Assembly: GCA_036346275.1 (NCBI GenBank)
Contig: CM070719.1
Coordinates: 34,687,591 to 34,751,590 of the forward strand
DNA length: 64,000 nucleotides
DNA from: Otatea glauca
Lineage: Eukaryota; Streptophyta; Magnoliopsida; Poales; Poaceae
Direction: 5' to 3'
In this document: positions 11,546 to 22,959 of the stretch, piece after piece
How positions within the stretch are numbered: position 1 is the first letter of the stretch
Layout: every line of letters begins with the position of its first letter
Made by a program: the position numbers and the translations under genes
The notes under the pieces: model-generated
Told to the model about the DNA's origin: nothing
The model's input: only the letters and a program-made list of their open reading frames with translations
The model's database searches: none

Positions 11546-11630
11546 CTTAGTGGTAACTCATCCTATTTGATCGAGATCCCGTGAATTAGGATGTTGAGAT
11601 AAGCTAGTGACCGGCCGAGAGGAGAGTACT

Positions 11631-11635
11631 TCTAT
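11631..11635. repeat. target-site duplication TCTAT (left) of Tat element
   Basis: TCTAT precedes the Tat 5' LTR and recurs at 26288-26292 immediately after the 3' LTR. The copia 3' untranslated sequence continues beyond it. Confidence 0.9.
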
Positions 11636-12525
11636 TGACGAATACTAATAACAGGGGTACCCCAACAGCCCGAAGCGATGAGCCGCAGAGCCTCAAGCAT
11701 ATCTCCACCAACAAAGCGCGCCGCCCGCCACCGATCGAATCGCTCGAGACCGCACAAGACATCCGCTCCTAACCGCCAGGGAAGCGAATCCGACCGACAC
11801 GCCCCGACTCGTCTTGGCGGGCGGGATATCCCGACTCGACCGACAGCGCCCTAACCTCTTGGCGAGGCGATCTCCCGACCGACCAACCAAGGTGACGGAC
11901 GCCAAGGGCCGCGTGTCGTCCTCATCGCCTACCGCCACGCACTTCCGAATGAGGTCAATCGAGTGACTATACAAGGGCGTGGCTCTTCCCAAGAAGATCC
12001 GTGATCGCAGAAGACAAAGCTTCCAAATTTCATCAACCTACCACGACAAGATTTAACGCACGCTCCTCCCGAGGCAAAGACTCAACGCCACGCACCGCGA
12101 CGCCAAGATTCGCAAGGATCACAGAGGGCAAGTACGCTATTTCCGGGAATACCTAACCTCCCGACCACCAAGGCTACCAACCCAAAGATGGGCAAGACGG
12201 TGGCGACTCACCCACAGATTTAAGGACCGAGCTCCTAACATATGTCACTCGCTTCTTCCCCAACTCGATGTAACCCGCCTTCCTTCAGTATAAAAGGAGG
12301 CAGACTAAACGATTCAAAGGGGGACACATAAGAACACGAGGAGACTAAGTCATTTAGGAGCCTCGTCAGAAACATAGTGCAAAAGCAATACACATCGCCA
12401 TCCGAATCGAGTAGGGACTTTCACCAACCAAGATACATCTTGGACTCACGAGTCTAACCATTCAGGAGTGGAACACGCGACCCTTAGACTTACAAATTTA
12501 CTTGCCGGCGCCGAAAACGCCGGCA
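11636..12525 (+). repeat. Tat 5' LTR (890 bp)
   Basis: It starts TGACGAATACTAATAACAGG and ends AACGCCGGCA. It aligns along its whole length with 25367-26287 but lacks many single or double G/C bases present there (for example ATCGAGTG against ATCGGAGTG and GGCAGACTAAAC against GGCAGGACTAAAC). Confidence 0.92.
12284..12297 (+). promoter_or_regulatory. TATA box of Tat 5' LTR
   Basis: AGTATAAAAGGAGGCAG lies in the 3' third of the LTR, followed by a plausible transcript start region. The same motif occurs in the 3' LTR near 26040. Confidence 0.75.
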
Positions 12526-12960
12526 GCTTGCGCGCTGTAGGGGCTTCGCGCTTCGCCACCATCTCCGGATTCCGCTTATCTCCCGATGGCATCCACCCAT
12601 CGCGACGGCATGATCGCACTGGGAACCGGATCCGCCGGCTCTCGACTTCGCCACACCCCGACGGAGGGCTCACGCCGCCGCGCCGCCCGAGGACAGTGCC
12701 CACCGAGAGCTTGGGCGCCCTCTCCGTGACTTCGCTAAGCTCCGCTTAGGCGCCCTGCAGCCCCGGCCGAACCCGAGGAGTGCTCCGCCACGGCCGGGCG
12801 AAACACCAGAGGCCGGGCAGTGACCATGTCACCCCGTAGGCTCGCGATCGTGGCGATGGTCGCTACCCGCCGCCTCCATCCACGAGCTGCCGGAAGACTC
12901 TTCCGACCATGACTCAGCCCCGACACGGAGTACCCGCGCTCAGCGACTCGCGAGTGCAAC

Positions 12961-14400
12961 ATGGCGGGCACCGTCGATTTGCCCGTGGCCCTCGCGGCCG
13001 CGGGGCCTCCTGTCCGGCGCACTCAGGCGCAGGAGGAGGAGTACCAGCCACAGCGCATCAACGCTTCCGCACTGGCCGCCGAGCTCCAACAACAGCGCAA
13101 AGAGTTGGAGGAACGAAGAACTGAGCTCGACCGGCTCCAGTGCCAACCTGGAGCAGGAGGGGCTCGAGGCCCCGCATGTGCCTGGCGACGCACAAGACGC
13201 TGCAAGGCGCAGCACACCTCAAAGAAAGCGGAAGGGTCCGACGGTCCTCACTTCTTCCCCACGCCAGTCAAAACGTGGCCGCGGCCGCAATGCTGCTTTG
13301 AGGCCTCCCGAGCCGACCGACCCGGAGGCCAAGGCCACCTACCAAAACCTCCGGGCCGGTAGAGCACGCGTCGCAAAGACATGCACGCCCGGCTCCTATC
13401 GCCCGAGCCACCTGCCACCGGCCCGCATCGCCGACGGCCGGTTGGGTCCGGCACAGGCGTCGCCGCACCGCAAGCCACACTAGGCCTCATGCGCCCCGGT
13501 GCGCCAACGCCTCGGTGATGCCTACGACATTCGCGCTACCCTTGAGGCGCGAAGAAAGATGGCAGAGGAGGCCGCCCACTCACGGGTTGCGGGCGACGGC
13601 ACCACCACCATAGCCCGAGCCCCGACGGTCCCGATCGCGAGCGCTCGCTGGGATCCGCCAGCGACTTCCCGCCGATTCCGGCGCCTACCAACATTACCAA
13701 ATACACCGGCCACAAACCCGTGTGTCCGCTCAAGATTACCGCCAGATGTCGGCGCGGAGGAGCAATGGATGACCTCTTCATCATCCAATACCTTCCCATC
13801 TACCTCGCAGACTCGCCCGAGCCCGCTCAAGTACTTGCCGCCAAAACCATCGTGAACTCGACCGACTTGAAGGCCCTCGTCGGCGGCAACTTCCGTGGCA
13901 CTTACAAGCGCCTCGAAACTCCTGACTCAAGGGTCGCAAACAGCCTGGAAACCCTCCGACTACATCCGACGGTTTTCCCGCCAGTAACGAAGCTCCCGAC
14001 ATCTCCGACGCCGATGTCGTGGGAGCATTCATCTACGGCACTTCCCGCAAGGCCTTGGTACACAAACTAGGCCGCCTCAAGCCCGTAACTACCAAGGAGC
14101 TCTCGATATCGCCACTCAACCACGCCCGGCGAGGAGGCTGTGGGGGCCATCTTCGAGGAGGAAAGGCCCAGCCGTAACCCGGCCCGCGATCGGGTCCTCT
14201 TCGACCGCTCCGACAAACGGGCGCACGGGAAGCGATCCACGAGACCTGCGGTCGCCACCGCCGATCGCCTCGCCAGCGGCCAGTGCGACCGACCGTCGCG
14301 CCCACCACTTCGAGAAGTTGATGGACGCCCGCGCCCAAACCACGGTTCTCCGCTGCACAAGCACGGATCGCGAGGTCCTCGCCGCTACCTCTCCAAATGG
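12961..14400 (+). pseudogene. gag: Tat gag polyprotein, many frameshifts
   Basis: The N-terminal part has a charged coiled-coil-like stretch, LAAELQQQRKELEERRTELD (near 13065-13130). The capsid core is spread over frames: FIIQYLPIYLADS (13776-13815), GNFRGTYKRLETPDS (13888-13925), SDADVVGAFIYGT-like and KALVHKLGRLKP-like segments (14000-14080), and EEAVGAIFEE (about 14130-14160). These match the order of Tat-lineage Gag, the RNA-binding shell protein. No single frame spans the domain. The segment 12526-12960 is leader and frame-broken N-terminus. Confidence 0.75.
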
Positions 14401-14469
14401 CCCCGCAACGCCGCGTGGCAAGGGAAGAAGCTCGCCGCGCCTCGGCGGCCGCAGAGAAAAGGCGCACGA

Positions 14470-15240
14470 CGAGTTCCTCGAACCCGATGGCTGCCTCATG
14501 ATCTTTGGAGGACCGGCCGCTATGCCGGCAAGCGCCGGCTCAAGCTCGCTTATCGCGAGGTCCATACCGCCGCGCCATGCGCCCCAATACCTCGGTGGTC
14601 GGAGTTCCCGATCACCTTGATCGGATCGACCACCCGACCACGCCCACACTCCGGGAGATACCCCGTGGTCACCCCGCCGTGGGAAAGAAGCGCTTTCAAA
14701 GGTGCTTATGGACGAGGCGCCTCTCAACATCCTCTACGCCGAGACGCCGACGCCATGGGGATCTCGCGCCAACCCTCCGACCCGCCAAGAAGCGCCTTCC
14801 ATGGCGCTATTCCCGCCAAGCAGCCCATCCACTCGCGCAGATCGACCGCCGCTACCTTTGGGGAACCGAAACTTCCGCACCGAAACCTCGCTTGAGGTCG
14901 TGGATTTCCTGCCTACCATGCCATCCTGGGAAGGCCATGTTACGCCAAGTTCATGGCGGTCCCCACCACGCCTACCTCAAGTCGAAGATGCCAGGGCCAC
15001 GGGAGTCATCACCGTGGCATCGTTTTTCCAGCTTGCCTACAATCGCGAGCGCAGAAGCCAGAGCTTGCCTCGCAGCCATCGCGTCGCCGAGCTCGACAAC
15101 CTCGTGAGGGAAGCCCAATCCGCCCCGAGTCCAGAAGTCGGGGCGGATCCTTCAAGTCCGCCGAGGACACGGGAGGTCGCGGTCGATCCTCGTGATCCGA
15201 CCAAGACCGCGCGGATCGAGCCACGCCCCGCCAAATAGGA
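14470..15240 (+). pseudogene. Tat protease region
   Basis: Segments in different frames follow the family order: DGCLMIFGG (14490-14515), KRRLKLAYREVHTA (14530-14570), FPITLIGSTT (14600-14630), VLMDEAPLNILYAETP (about 14700-14750), PFHGAIPAKQ and TFGEPKL-like segments (14800-14875), and GVITVASFFQLAYNRE (15001-15050). The aspartic protease sits around YPVV...VLMDEAPLN, where a DGGS-type catalytic triplet is expected but reads DEAP, so the active site looks lost or mis-sequenced. Confidence 0.65.
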
Positions 15241-15289
15241 AAGCGCCGCCGACTCTCCGCACCAACAAAGACGCTTCGCATGGAGGTCC

Positions 15290-16440
15290 TCCGACATGCC
15301 GGAATCCTGGCGGAAGTCGCCGAGCACTCTGAGCATCCGACCGTGCTTAAAGCCGTCCGCCTAACGCCGCGCCGCTCGACGAGGAGAAGCGCAGGATCAT
15401 AGGGGAGGAGATCGCCAAACTTCTCGCCGCAGGTTCGTGAAAGAGGTGCGCCACCCCGAGTGGCTAGCCAACCCTGACTTGTAAAAAGAAAATGGGCAAT
15501 GGAGGATGTGCGTTGACTATACGAGTCTCAACAAAGCATGTCCCAAGGATCCGCTCCTTTGCCCCGTGATCGACCAAGTCATCGACTCCACCGTAGGGTG
15601 CGAGTCCTCTCTTTCTCGATGCCTACCGGCTACCACCGATTGCGCTAAGGAGTCCGACCACCGCGACTTCCTTCATCACCCCGCTCGCCATTCTCGCACG
15701 CTACGATGCCGCTCGCCTAAAGAACGCGCGCTATATACCAATGATGTATGCAAACGTGCTTCAATAACCGATCGGCCGTAACGCTGAGGTGTACGCCGAC
15801 GATATTGTCATAAAACCAAGAAGGCCGACGACCTTGTCCTCGACTGAAGAGACCTTTGCGAACCTTCGACGATTCCGCATAAAGCTCAATCTCGAAATGC
15901 GCTGGGTCCCCAAAGGAAGCTCCTTGGCTTCATTGTCTCCGAGCGAGGCATCGAGGCCAACCAGAGAAGATATTGGCAATCGCAAGGATGGGCCCAATCA
16001 AGAACCTCAAAGGGGTCCAGAGGTGACCGATGCCTAGCAGCTTTGAGCCGCTTGTCTCGCCTCGGCGAAAGCGAATGCCACTCTACTGTGCTACTCAAGA
16101 GATCCGACCGCTTTAGCTGGACCTCGAAGCTCAGAGGCCCTCACCCGCTCAAGGCCTTCCCTCGCTCGCCGCCCCGTCGCCTGCACCGTGGGAGCCGCTT
16201 TCTCTACATCGCCGCCACTACCCAAGTCGTCGCCGCGGCCTCGTGGTGGAGCGAAGCGGAAGAAGGCCGCGAACTTAAGGTACAACGGCGCTTTACTTCA
16301 TCGAGGTCCTTTCCGAGTCCAAGACTTGGTACCCACAGTGCGTAGTTACTCTACGCGGTGCTCATTGCGAAGAGAAAGCTCGCCCACTACTTCGATCAAG
16401 ACAACATCACCGTGGTGACCACGTCCCGTTAGGCGAGATC
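15290..16440 (+). pseudogene. pol: Tat reverse transcriptase
   Basis: QWRMCVDYTSLNKACPKDPL (about 15497-15556) is the conserved RT fingers entry of this lineage. VYADDIVIK (about 15791-15816) supplies the catalytic Y-x-D-D. The LNLEMRWVPKGS, SLASLSPSEAS and connection segments continue to about 16430 (LYIAATTQVV in another frame). RT copies element RNA in the particle. Frameshifts separate these motifs. Confidence 0.75.
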
Positions 16441-16589
16441 GCCCGCAACCGCGACGCCTGAAGGATAGCCGGCGGGCACTCGAGCTCGGCGCCACGACAT
16501 CACATACGCCCCTGACGGCGATCAAGTCGCAGTTCTAGCCGACTTCGTCGCCGAGTGGACCAAACCTGTGCACCACCGGTGATCAAGAC

Positions 16590-17035
16590 CTCGAGCATCG
16601 GACAATGTACTTCGATGGGTCTTACAACAAGAATGGCGCGGCGCCGAGTCGCCATCATCTCCCACTTGGGAACAAGCTCCAAGACGCCATCGTGCCGCTG
16701 ACGCCACCAACAACGCTGCCGAGCACGCAGGCCCTCGCCAACGGTCTCCGATCGCCGCCGACCTCGGTGCTCGCCGACTTACGCCCACGGGACTCCAAGC
16801 TTGTCGCCGACTGTCATGAAGGCCGCGAGCCCCGAGACGCCCGTGATGGCCGCGCATCGCCGAGAAGCGCGCGGCTCGGCGCGGTTCAAGGGCTTCGAAG
16901 CCACCATAGCTACCGACGCTACAATAGCGACGCCGACCACCGCCAACTGCCTCCAGCAGAGCCGGCCCCGCCGGATCTTCGTCTGCGACCTCCGCGCCTT
17001 CCATCCACCGGGCCGGTGGTGAACGGTCCCCGACC
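16590..17035 (+). pseudogene. Tat RNase H remnant
   Basis: MYFDGSYNKNGA (16605-16640) carries the first catalytic Asp of the RNase H fold (YFDGS). ALANGLRS-like and DSKLVAD (about 16795) follow in order, as in the family's EYEALxxGL and GDSQLVxxQ motifs, but with frame changes. Confidence 0.7.
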
Positions 17036-17099
17036 TACCTAGCACGGCCGCTCGACCGCGCGGCCGGGCGAGACTTGGCCGGTCGAGCCGCGGCGCGCT

Positions 17100-18290
17100 A
17101 GCAACCGAGTCCGACCGAGAAAGCCATTCATAGATCGCTTGACGGATGGGTCGCTTCTCCCGACCGATCGAGGCCCGGCGCCGCCCGACGAGCAAAGTCT
17201 TTCGTCCCGGTCTGTCCCGCACTTTACAAAAGGAACCCCCGGTCCTCCAAAAGTGCATTCGGCCGACCAAGGAAAACAACCGCCGGACGACATACACAAA
17301 TGGAATTTGCGTCACCACGCTGCGCCCGATCTCGGTGGGAAAGGCCTTTCGGCAAGGTTTCTATTGGCCGACCGTGTCCGACGCAGAGCACATCGCACGC
17401 ACCGCTGAAGGATGCCAATTTTTTGCCGTGCGCACACATCCGCCACCGTGCCTTGCGCACAATCCCCATCACGTGGCCTTTGCGCTTGGGGCTCGATCCG
17501 CCTGCCTTTCAAGAAAGCGCCCGGCTTTACCCATTTGCTCGTCGCGCGGACAAGTTCACCAAGTGGATAGAGGCCGCCGGCCGTGAGCGCCACGCCGCAC
17601 AAGCCGCCCTCTTCTTCCGCGACATAGTCTTTCGATTCGAGTCCCAAACTCCATCATCACCGACAACTAACGCAGTTCACGGGAAGGAATTTCGAGTTCG
17701 CGATGACTTCAACATCTTCGCCGATTGGGCAGCCGTGGCCCATCCGCGACCAACGCCGTGTCGAGCGCAAAACGACATGATCCTTCAAGGGCCTGCCGCG
17801 ATCTTCGCCGGCTCAAGCACTTCGGGGCATTGGGTGACCGAGCTACCCTCCGCCCTCTCGAGTCTACGGACCACGCCGACCGGGCGACCGGTTCACACCG
17901 TTCTTCATGGTATACGGTGCTTTGCCGCCTTGCCGGCTGCACTGAGTATGGCGCCCAAGACCGCAAGCCGAGGAGGCTCGGGGCTCGCCGCACAACAAGA
18001 CTCGCCGACCGTGATCGACGAGGCGCATGACGGGCCGCCCCGCGATCGGCCAGGTATCAACAAGCTCTGCGACGTTATCACAGCCGCCAGGTTCGAGGGC
18101 GGTCTTTCAGTGCTGGCGACCTGGTCCTGCGTCGGGTCCAGACCAGCAAGGATAAGCACAAGCCGCCGCCTCGAAGGCCCCCTTCATCGCCGCGCGCATC
18201 CTCCGCCGGCACCTTTCGGCCAAGGACGCCGACGGCCGCATCCTTCCAAATGCATGGAATATAGAAAAGTTAAGGCGATTCTATCCCTAA
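17100..18290 (+). pseudogene. pol: Tat integrase
   Basis: GFYWPTVSDAEHIARTAEGC-like sequence (about 17358-17420) starts the zinc-binding part with EGCQFFA and AHNPHHVAFA. The core has DKFTKWIEA (about 17548), VFRFESQTPSS, DWAAVAHPRP (about 17722-17752) and SALSSLRTTPTG (17850-17885), ordered as in Tat integrase. RLEGPLHRRAHPP near 18165 corresponds to the C-terminal WEGPF region. One frame (17300-18415) is open through much of the core, but small deletions have scrambled the expected second catalytic Asp region. Confidence 0.72.
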
Positions 18291-18440
18291 ACTCTTTTCC
18301 TCTTCCTAGCATGCTCTTTACTTTCTTCCTTCCGAGCACCTGGTCGCCATGCGACGACTCGGGGGCTGCCCTTCGCGCCTGCTCAAGCCGCCCTGGTCGG
18401 CGCTATGCTGGTTGATGACCCAACCGACCACAAGGTCCTT

Positions 18441-18738
18441 CCCGAGCGGTAACCCCTTCGACCCAAGTGCTACAGCTTACGCCCCAGCGGCTATGGTTGC
18501 TAACACTTTGCGGAAGAAGGAAGTACCCGAGTGGAGTGACCTTTGGGTCGGCAGGGAACACTCCTCCCCCGCACGAACTCAGCTGTCCCACGCGCTTATG
18601 AGGGTACGTGACCCGACTGTCATGATGTCCATCCCGAGCGTAACCCTCTCAACCCAAGTGTTACGACCTACGCCCCAGCGGCTATGGTTGCTAAGTAGCA
18701 CTTCGCGGAAGAAGGAAGTGCCCGAGTGGAAAGATCCC
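18441..18738. repeat. two-copy direct repeat after Tat pol
   Basis: CCCGAGCGGTAACCCCTTCG... at 18441-18541 recurs as CCCGAGCGTAACCCTCTCAA... at about 18633-18738, both holding TACGCCCCAGCGGCTATGGT and GGAAGAAGGAAGT. The period is about 190 bp. It lies in untranslated 3' DNA. Confidence 0.75.
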
Positions 18739-18881
18739 TGACCGGTCTAGAACACTCCTATCCCTCACAAGTGCGCCTAACCGCCTGCATAGCCAAGTCT
18801 CCAATCCACCTCGCTCCTCCCAAACGACCGACCCACGCATAAGTGACCCCGTGGTCCTTAAGGCTATGGTCGGTCAAACGC

Positions 18882-20775
18882 TCATCCTAAATACGAAAAA
18901 GGACGAGACGATTCGAACTTGATAAATTCAAGATTGTTTAAGTAGCGGTCTTTACAATCTAAAAGGATAAAGCTAACTATATTTTTATCCTTCTTGGCGG
19001 GCGGCGATGGCGAGACGAGAGTTGGCTGCCTCGCTTCGAGGGCGGCTCGCGGCGGATGTACCGGCGATCTCCGGCGTCGCGGCTCGACCAGAGCTCGAAC
19101 CGGCCGATCTCTCGTCGATCCGGCTCCCGCCACGCCGCCGCCCACCACCGCGAGGTCGATGCCGTCGTAGTACGAGATGGTGTTGACCAAACGACGGCTC
19201 CAAGCGCAGCGCGTGACCACCGCCTCTTCTACGGTCCGCACTGGCCAAGACGGGGCAAGGGCACTCGGCCTACCCCGGCTCCAAGGATGCGTCGCACTTC
19301 CCGACCGCCTTGCGGAGGGCCTCCGCCGGCGCTCATCTCGCCCGACCATCCTCCGCAACCTTCAACGCCACCCGGCCTCGCCCTAGGCCACGATCGCCAC
19401 GCCGCGAGCATCCGGCCGTTCTCTGCGCTTCCACGGCGACGCCGATTCTTCTCGCCTCTGCAGATTATGGAGATTTTGATAAGTTCGCCTGCGGGTCGCA
19501 CTTCAAACTTAATTGAAGAATTGAGACACTTACCGCCGCAGAGTTGGTCGATTGCCGCCGACTTCAGCCACTCGTATGAAGTCTTCACCGCCCGCTCTTC
19601 CGAGCGATCGCCCTCCGGAACGAACTCGGGCACGGCCCCCCCGAGCCTTGTTTCGCTTCGGTCCGCAGCGTGTTGCTCGCGTCTCCGCGGTCCTCCGCGC
19701 AACGGCAGCATCCTTGGCCTCGTGACTCCGCAGGAGGACTCCGGCCCGCCACTTTCGCCCTCAAGGCCTTGGCTCCTAGGCGCCATCATAAAGGGCCTTT
19801 GTGGCCTCTTCAAATCCTCGGCGGATCTCCACCGCCCGACCGCCTAATGTCCGTGGCCTCTGGCTAGGCGCAGCTCAAGGCGCAGCCGATCGCACTCCTC
19901 CACCGCATCGCTCACGATCGTTCTGAGCGCCAGCAGAGCTCAACTCGGCGCACGGCGAGCCCGCAAGTTACAAAACGTGGACACTCCGTTAGTCGCACGG
20001 AAGAACTATAAAAATGTGCAACGAGTCGTAACTTTTCACCGACCTACTGGCGATCGGTGAACTCCCCGACCATCGATCCAAATACTCGTGGAAGACTTCA
20101 GAGCAAGAGCCGCACCTTCACGGACCGCCTTCTATCTCGGCCAGTGTCAGCACGCTTTGCCGGCGGGCGCCCACTCGCCTCCTCCGCGACCCATGACGCC
20201 CGACCCGGATTACACCGCGGCGCGCTCGCCGCTCGTCGGGGGACGTCGCCTCGCCCAAAGCACCATGGGCAAGGGTGACGAGGTTAACCTTCGTAAGCCC
20301 CTCGCGACCTGCACTGAGGAGCACGGCCGCACTCTCCTCGACGAGGGGTCGAGCACCTCCGCCGCCGCCCGCCACGATCGGGCGCGATCACCGACGGCCC
20401 ATCGCCTCATCTCAAACGACGATCACATCGTCCGGGGGTCACGCCGAGGCGCGGAAGTTCTTCTTCGCCACGACCGGTGAGGCCCCGCCCTCGGCGACGC
20501 GCCCTCGGACGCCGACGCCGACTTCCATCGACCCGATCGGGTCACCGAAATCACCGGCGCCACATTTGCGGAGCCGATGCGACGCCCACGGCCACCCCAA
20601 GATAGCGCCGCACGTTGCAAAGATTCAAGAGTCGCCGGCGGCTTTGCCAAAAGAAAATGCTCCAATAAAAGAAACACTTACAAGGCCGAAGCGGGTGCGT
20701 GGCACGCGCTCTTTGCCGCCCCGCCAAGGGGCAAGCCTACCGGTCGCTTCGGCCACCTCCCACCAGACGCCGCGA
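18882..20775 (-). pseudogene. C-terminal remnant of the Tat antisense ORF
   Basis: This is minus-strand DNA downstream of the antisense domain below. Several long open stretches, Arg/Glu/Ala-rich in different frames, could be the frame-broken continuation of one protein; for example KKRKEERRRKKHKERAAKRA lies just upstream near 21040. I recognise no domain in it. The minus-strand frame 18882-19358 ends close to an AT-rich segment that could hold the antisense 3' end. Assignment to the antisense gene rests on position and orientation only. Confidence 0.4.
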
Positions 20776-22003
20776 CTACCGCGAGCGCAAGATCACCTCA
20801 CTGGGATCCGTGGCCACGGGGCCCGTGATGCCGCCTGGCCGAGTCCACACTGTCGCCGCCAATCGGCAGTCGTGAAAAACCCACCATAGGGGTGGCCGAG
20901 GCGCCCCGCCACCGCCGCTGGAGGTTGTCCCCACGGCGGTGGTCTCCGACACATCCTCGCCGCGCGCGCGCTTCGCCGCACGCTCCTTATGCTTCTTCCT
21001 CCTCCTTTCCTCCTTCCGCTTCTTGCGGGAGGAGTCAGCCTCTGCCGTCTTCGCCGAGCGCGCCGCTCGCTTCCTTATCCCCGAGCGGTGCGTGGAAGAC
21101 ATCCCCATGAGCCCCTAAGAGGATGCAGGAATGTCGGTCAAGTGCTAAGGACAAAGAAAAGAGAAGCAGAAAGGAATTTCACCGGCTTACCAGATTTGGC
21201 GGAAAAGCCGCCGAGAATGGCTCCGGTGGCCATCCGCGCCACCGTGGCGCTCAAGACGAACGGCCGCCACCGGGCCTCCACCTCGACGCGGCCGCCGGGT
21301 TCCGCCATCCTCGCTGGTCGGACGGCCCGCGCACCGAACAGGGGTGCGGCTCGTGCACAAGGGGTTGCACGCAGATCCCCATAAAGGCGCGCACAACCAC
21401 GCACCCGGTGAGCCCCGCGCCTTTGAGCCCCGATGCGCTCCACGATCGGGCCGGCTGTTCTTCTCCTCTTCTCGGCGCCCAGTTCCACCGCTCCTCCAAT
21501 ATGGGAAGCTCGCCCGGTGAAACGAGGGCGCCGCCGACACGCTTGAACGTAGAGCCATTCGAACACCACCCTTGTTGGGCGAGGGCGCTTTACCTCCGTG
21601 TACTCCGTGCTCGACCGGGCGAAGCCGGAGGCCAGGCCACCTGTGGCGCCACGGCGTCCGACGGCACTGCTTTCGAGCCTTGCTCGGAAGAAGTGCCTCC
21701 ACAACGCCCAAACGCGGCTCGATCCCAGAAGGCCTCGCACAACGTGATGAAGATGGCGATGTGGAGGACCCCATTGGGGTTGAGATGGTGCACCTCCACC
21801 TTGTAGTGAGACAGCAGCCCACTGACGAATGGGTGCGTGGCGGGCCAAAGCCGCTCGAAGAATGAGGCGGCACCACGACCTCGTCGCCCATGGCCAGGGG
21901 TGACGGCCCTGGCCGGCACCCTCCACGAAAAGGTCTGCGGCATGAGGAAGCCCTTCTTCACCAAACCGAAGCGCCGCAGCGTCTTGCGCGAGCACTCCGC
22001 CAT
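20776..22003 (-). pseudogene. antisense ORF with putative gypsy-type transposon domain (PF04195-like)
   Basis: Read on the minus strand from about 22003: RRFGLVKKGFLMPQ, then FFERLWPATHPFVSGLLSHY, VEVHHLNPNGVLHIAIFITL and CEAFWDRAAFGRCGG. This is the signature order of the plant domain known as putative gypsy-type transposon (PF04195), which occurs as an extra, often antisense, ORF in grass Tat elements. Its biochemical role is unknown. Frames change several times; the best open piece is 21590-22003. A basic Lys/Arg stretch (KKRKEERRRKKHKERAAKRA) follows at about 21040. It has its own TATA box upstream at 22143-22150. Confidence 0.75.
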
Positions 22004-22142
22004 GACATCTTCACGGGAGACGATGGAAGGTGAGAAAGAAAGGCTGGGGTTTTCTTTCCTTAGCTCTCTGGTGCTTTTCTTGTTTCAGAGGCAGAGACAG
22101 AGAAGGCAAGAAAGTGTGACTACCCGAAGCACCCAACGGGCG

Positions 22143-22150
22143 TATTTATA
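22143..22150 (-). promoter_or_regulatory. TATA box for the antisense ORF
   Basis: On the minus strand CTCTATAAATACGCCC is followed by a pyrimidine-rich leader and, about 140-150 bp downstream, by the ATG region of the antisense ORF (around 22003). It is a perfect TATAAATA with leader spacing like that of an ordinary plant gene. Confidence 0.6.
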
Positions 22151-22159
22151 GAGGACAAG

Positions 22160-22955
22160 CGAACGCCGGCCAAGCAGGCACCCCGTCAAGCGAAGCGTCG
22201 CGTTCACCCTCGCCCATTGCGCCAGCCTGGTAACTCCCAGTTTCCAATACCACTCCGCTTTTAATCCCTGTCATGTCAGGCGACAAGGGCCATAAAGACG
22301 CCGCCCCCGAACAACGTGTCCCGTAACCTCTTGATCTCCGCCTTTAGGCCGGAACGGTTGCTCCGGGGCGCGCGCGAGAAGCCCACTGGGCCGCTGCGGC
22401 CCCAAGACGACAAAAGCTTTGTGGCTTGCGCCAGGGGCCCAGCGAGGAGCTGTGGGTTCAAAAAGGCCTACCCCACCAGATGGGTATAAGGCCGCCCCAG
22501 CAAAACTTGAGCAAGGGGCAGGTATGAGGTGAGCCCCACGGTGGGCCCTCGGTTAGGTCGGTGACGCCTAATCACCTCTACTCGCGTCCGAGACCATACT
22601 TCACACTCTCCCGGAGCTCATCAATGGCGGCGGCCGGTGTGCTCTGGGTCGTGGACGACCCGAGTCCATCTGAGATTGAGTAGAAAGATTTTTATGGGTC
22701 GCCCCACAGCGGGGCGGGACACCTACTACAGGGACCGTCGCTCGGAAAGGTCCCCCTTGGCGGGGCGTCCCAGACCCACTCGGACTACCCGCTATTAGCT
22801 CCACGAGCACGGCGTTCAAACCAACGCAGTAAACGCGCGTCGCTCATCCCCTCAGGTCCCACACCGGATGGGGTATACATGTGGGATGAGCGGTGGCCAT
22901 TCCTCTCGCAGCTACCCTTGCCCGCGAGGACTCGAGAAGGATGCCCCACGTCCGG
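22160..22955. other. Tat 3' untranslated DNA
   Basis: GC-rich sequence upstream of the antisense promoter. I see no domain in any frame; the open frames present are short and look like composition effects. Confidence 0.4.
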
Positions 22956-22959
22956 CTCA

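Noticed and set aside
12446..18415. Many 60-200 codon ORFs on the strand opposite the Tat gag-pol
   Set aside because: Shadows of the GC-rich coding strand; no recognisable motifs, whereas the plus-strand segments line up with gag-pol in order.
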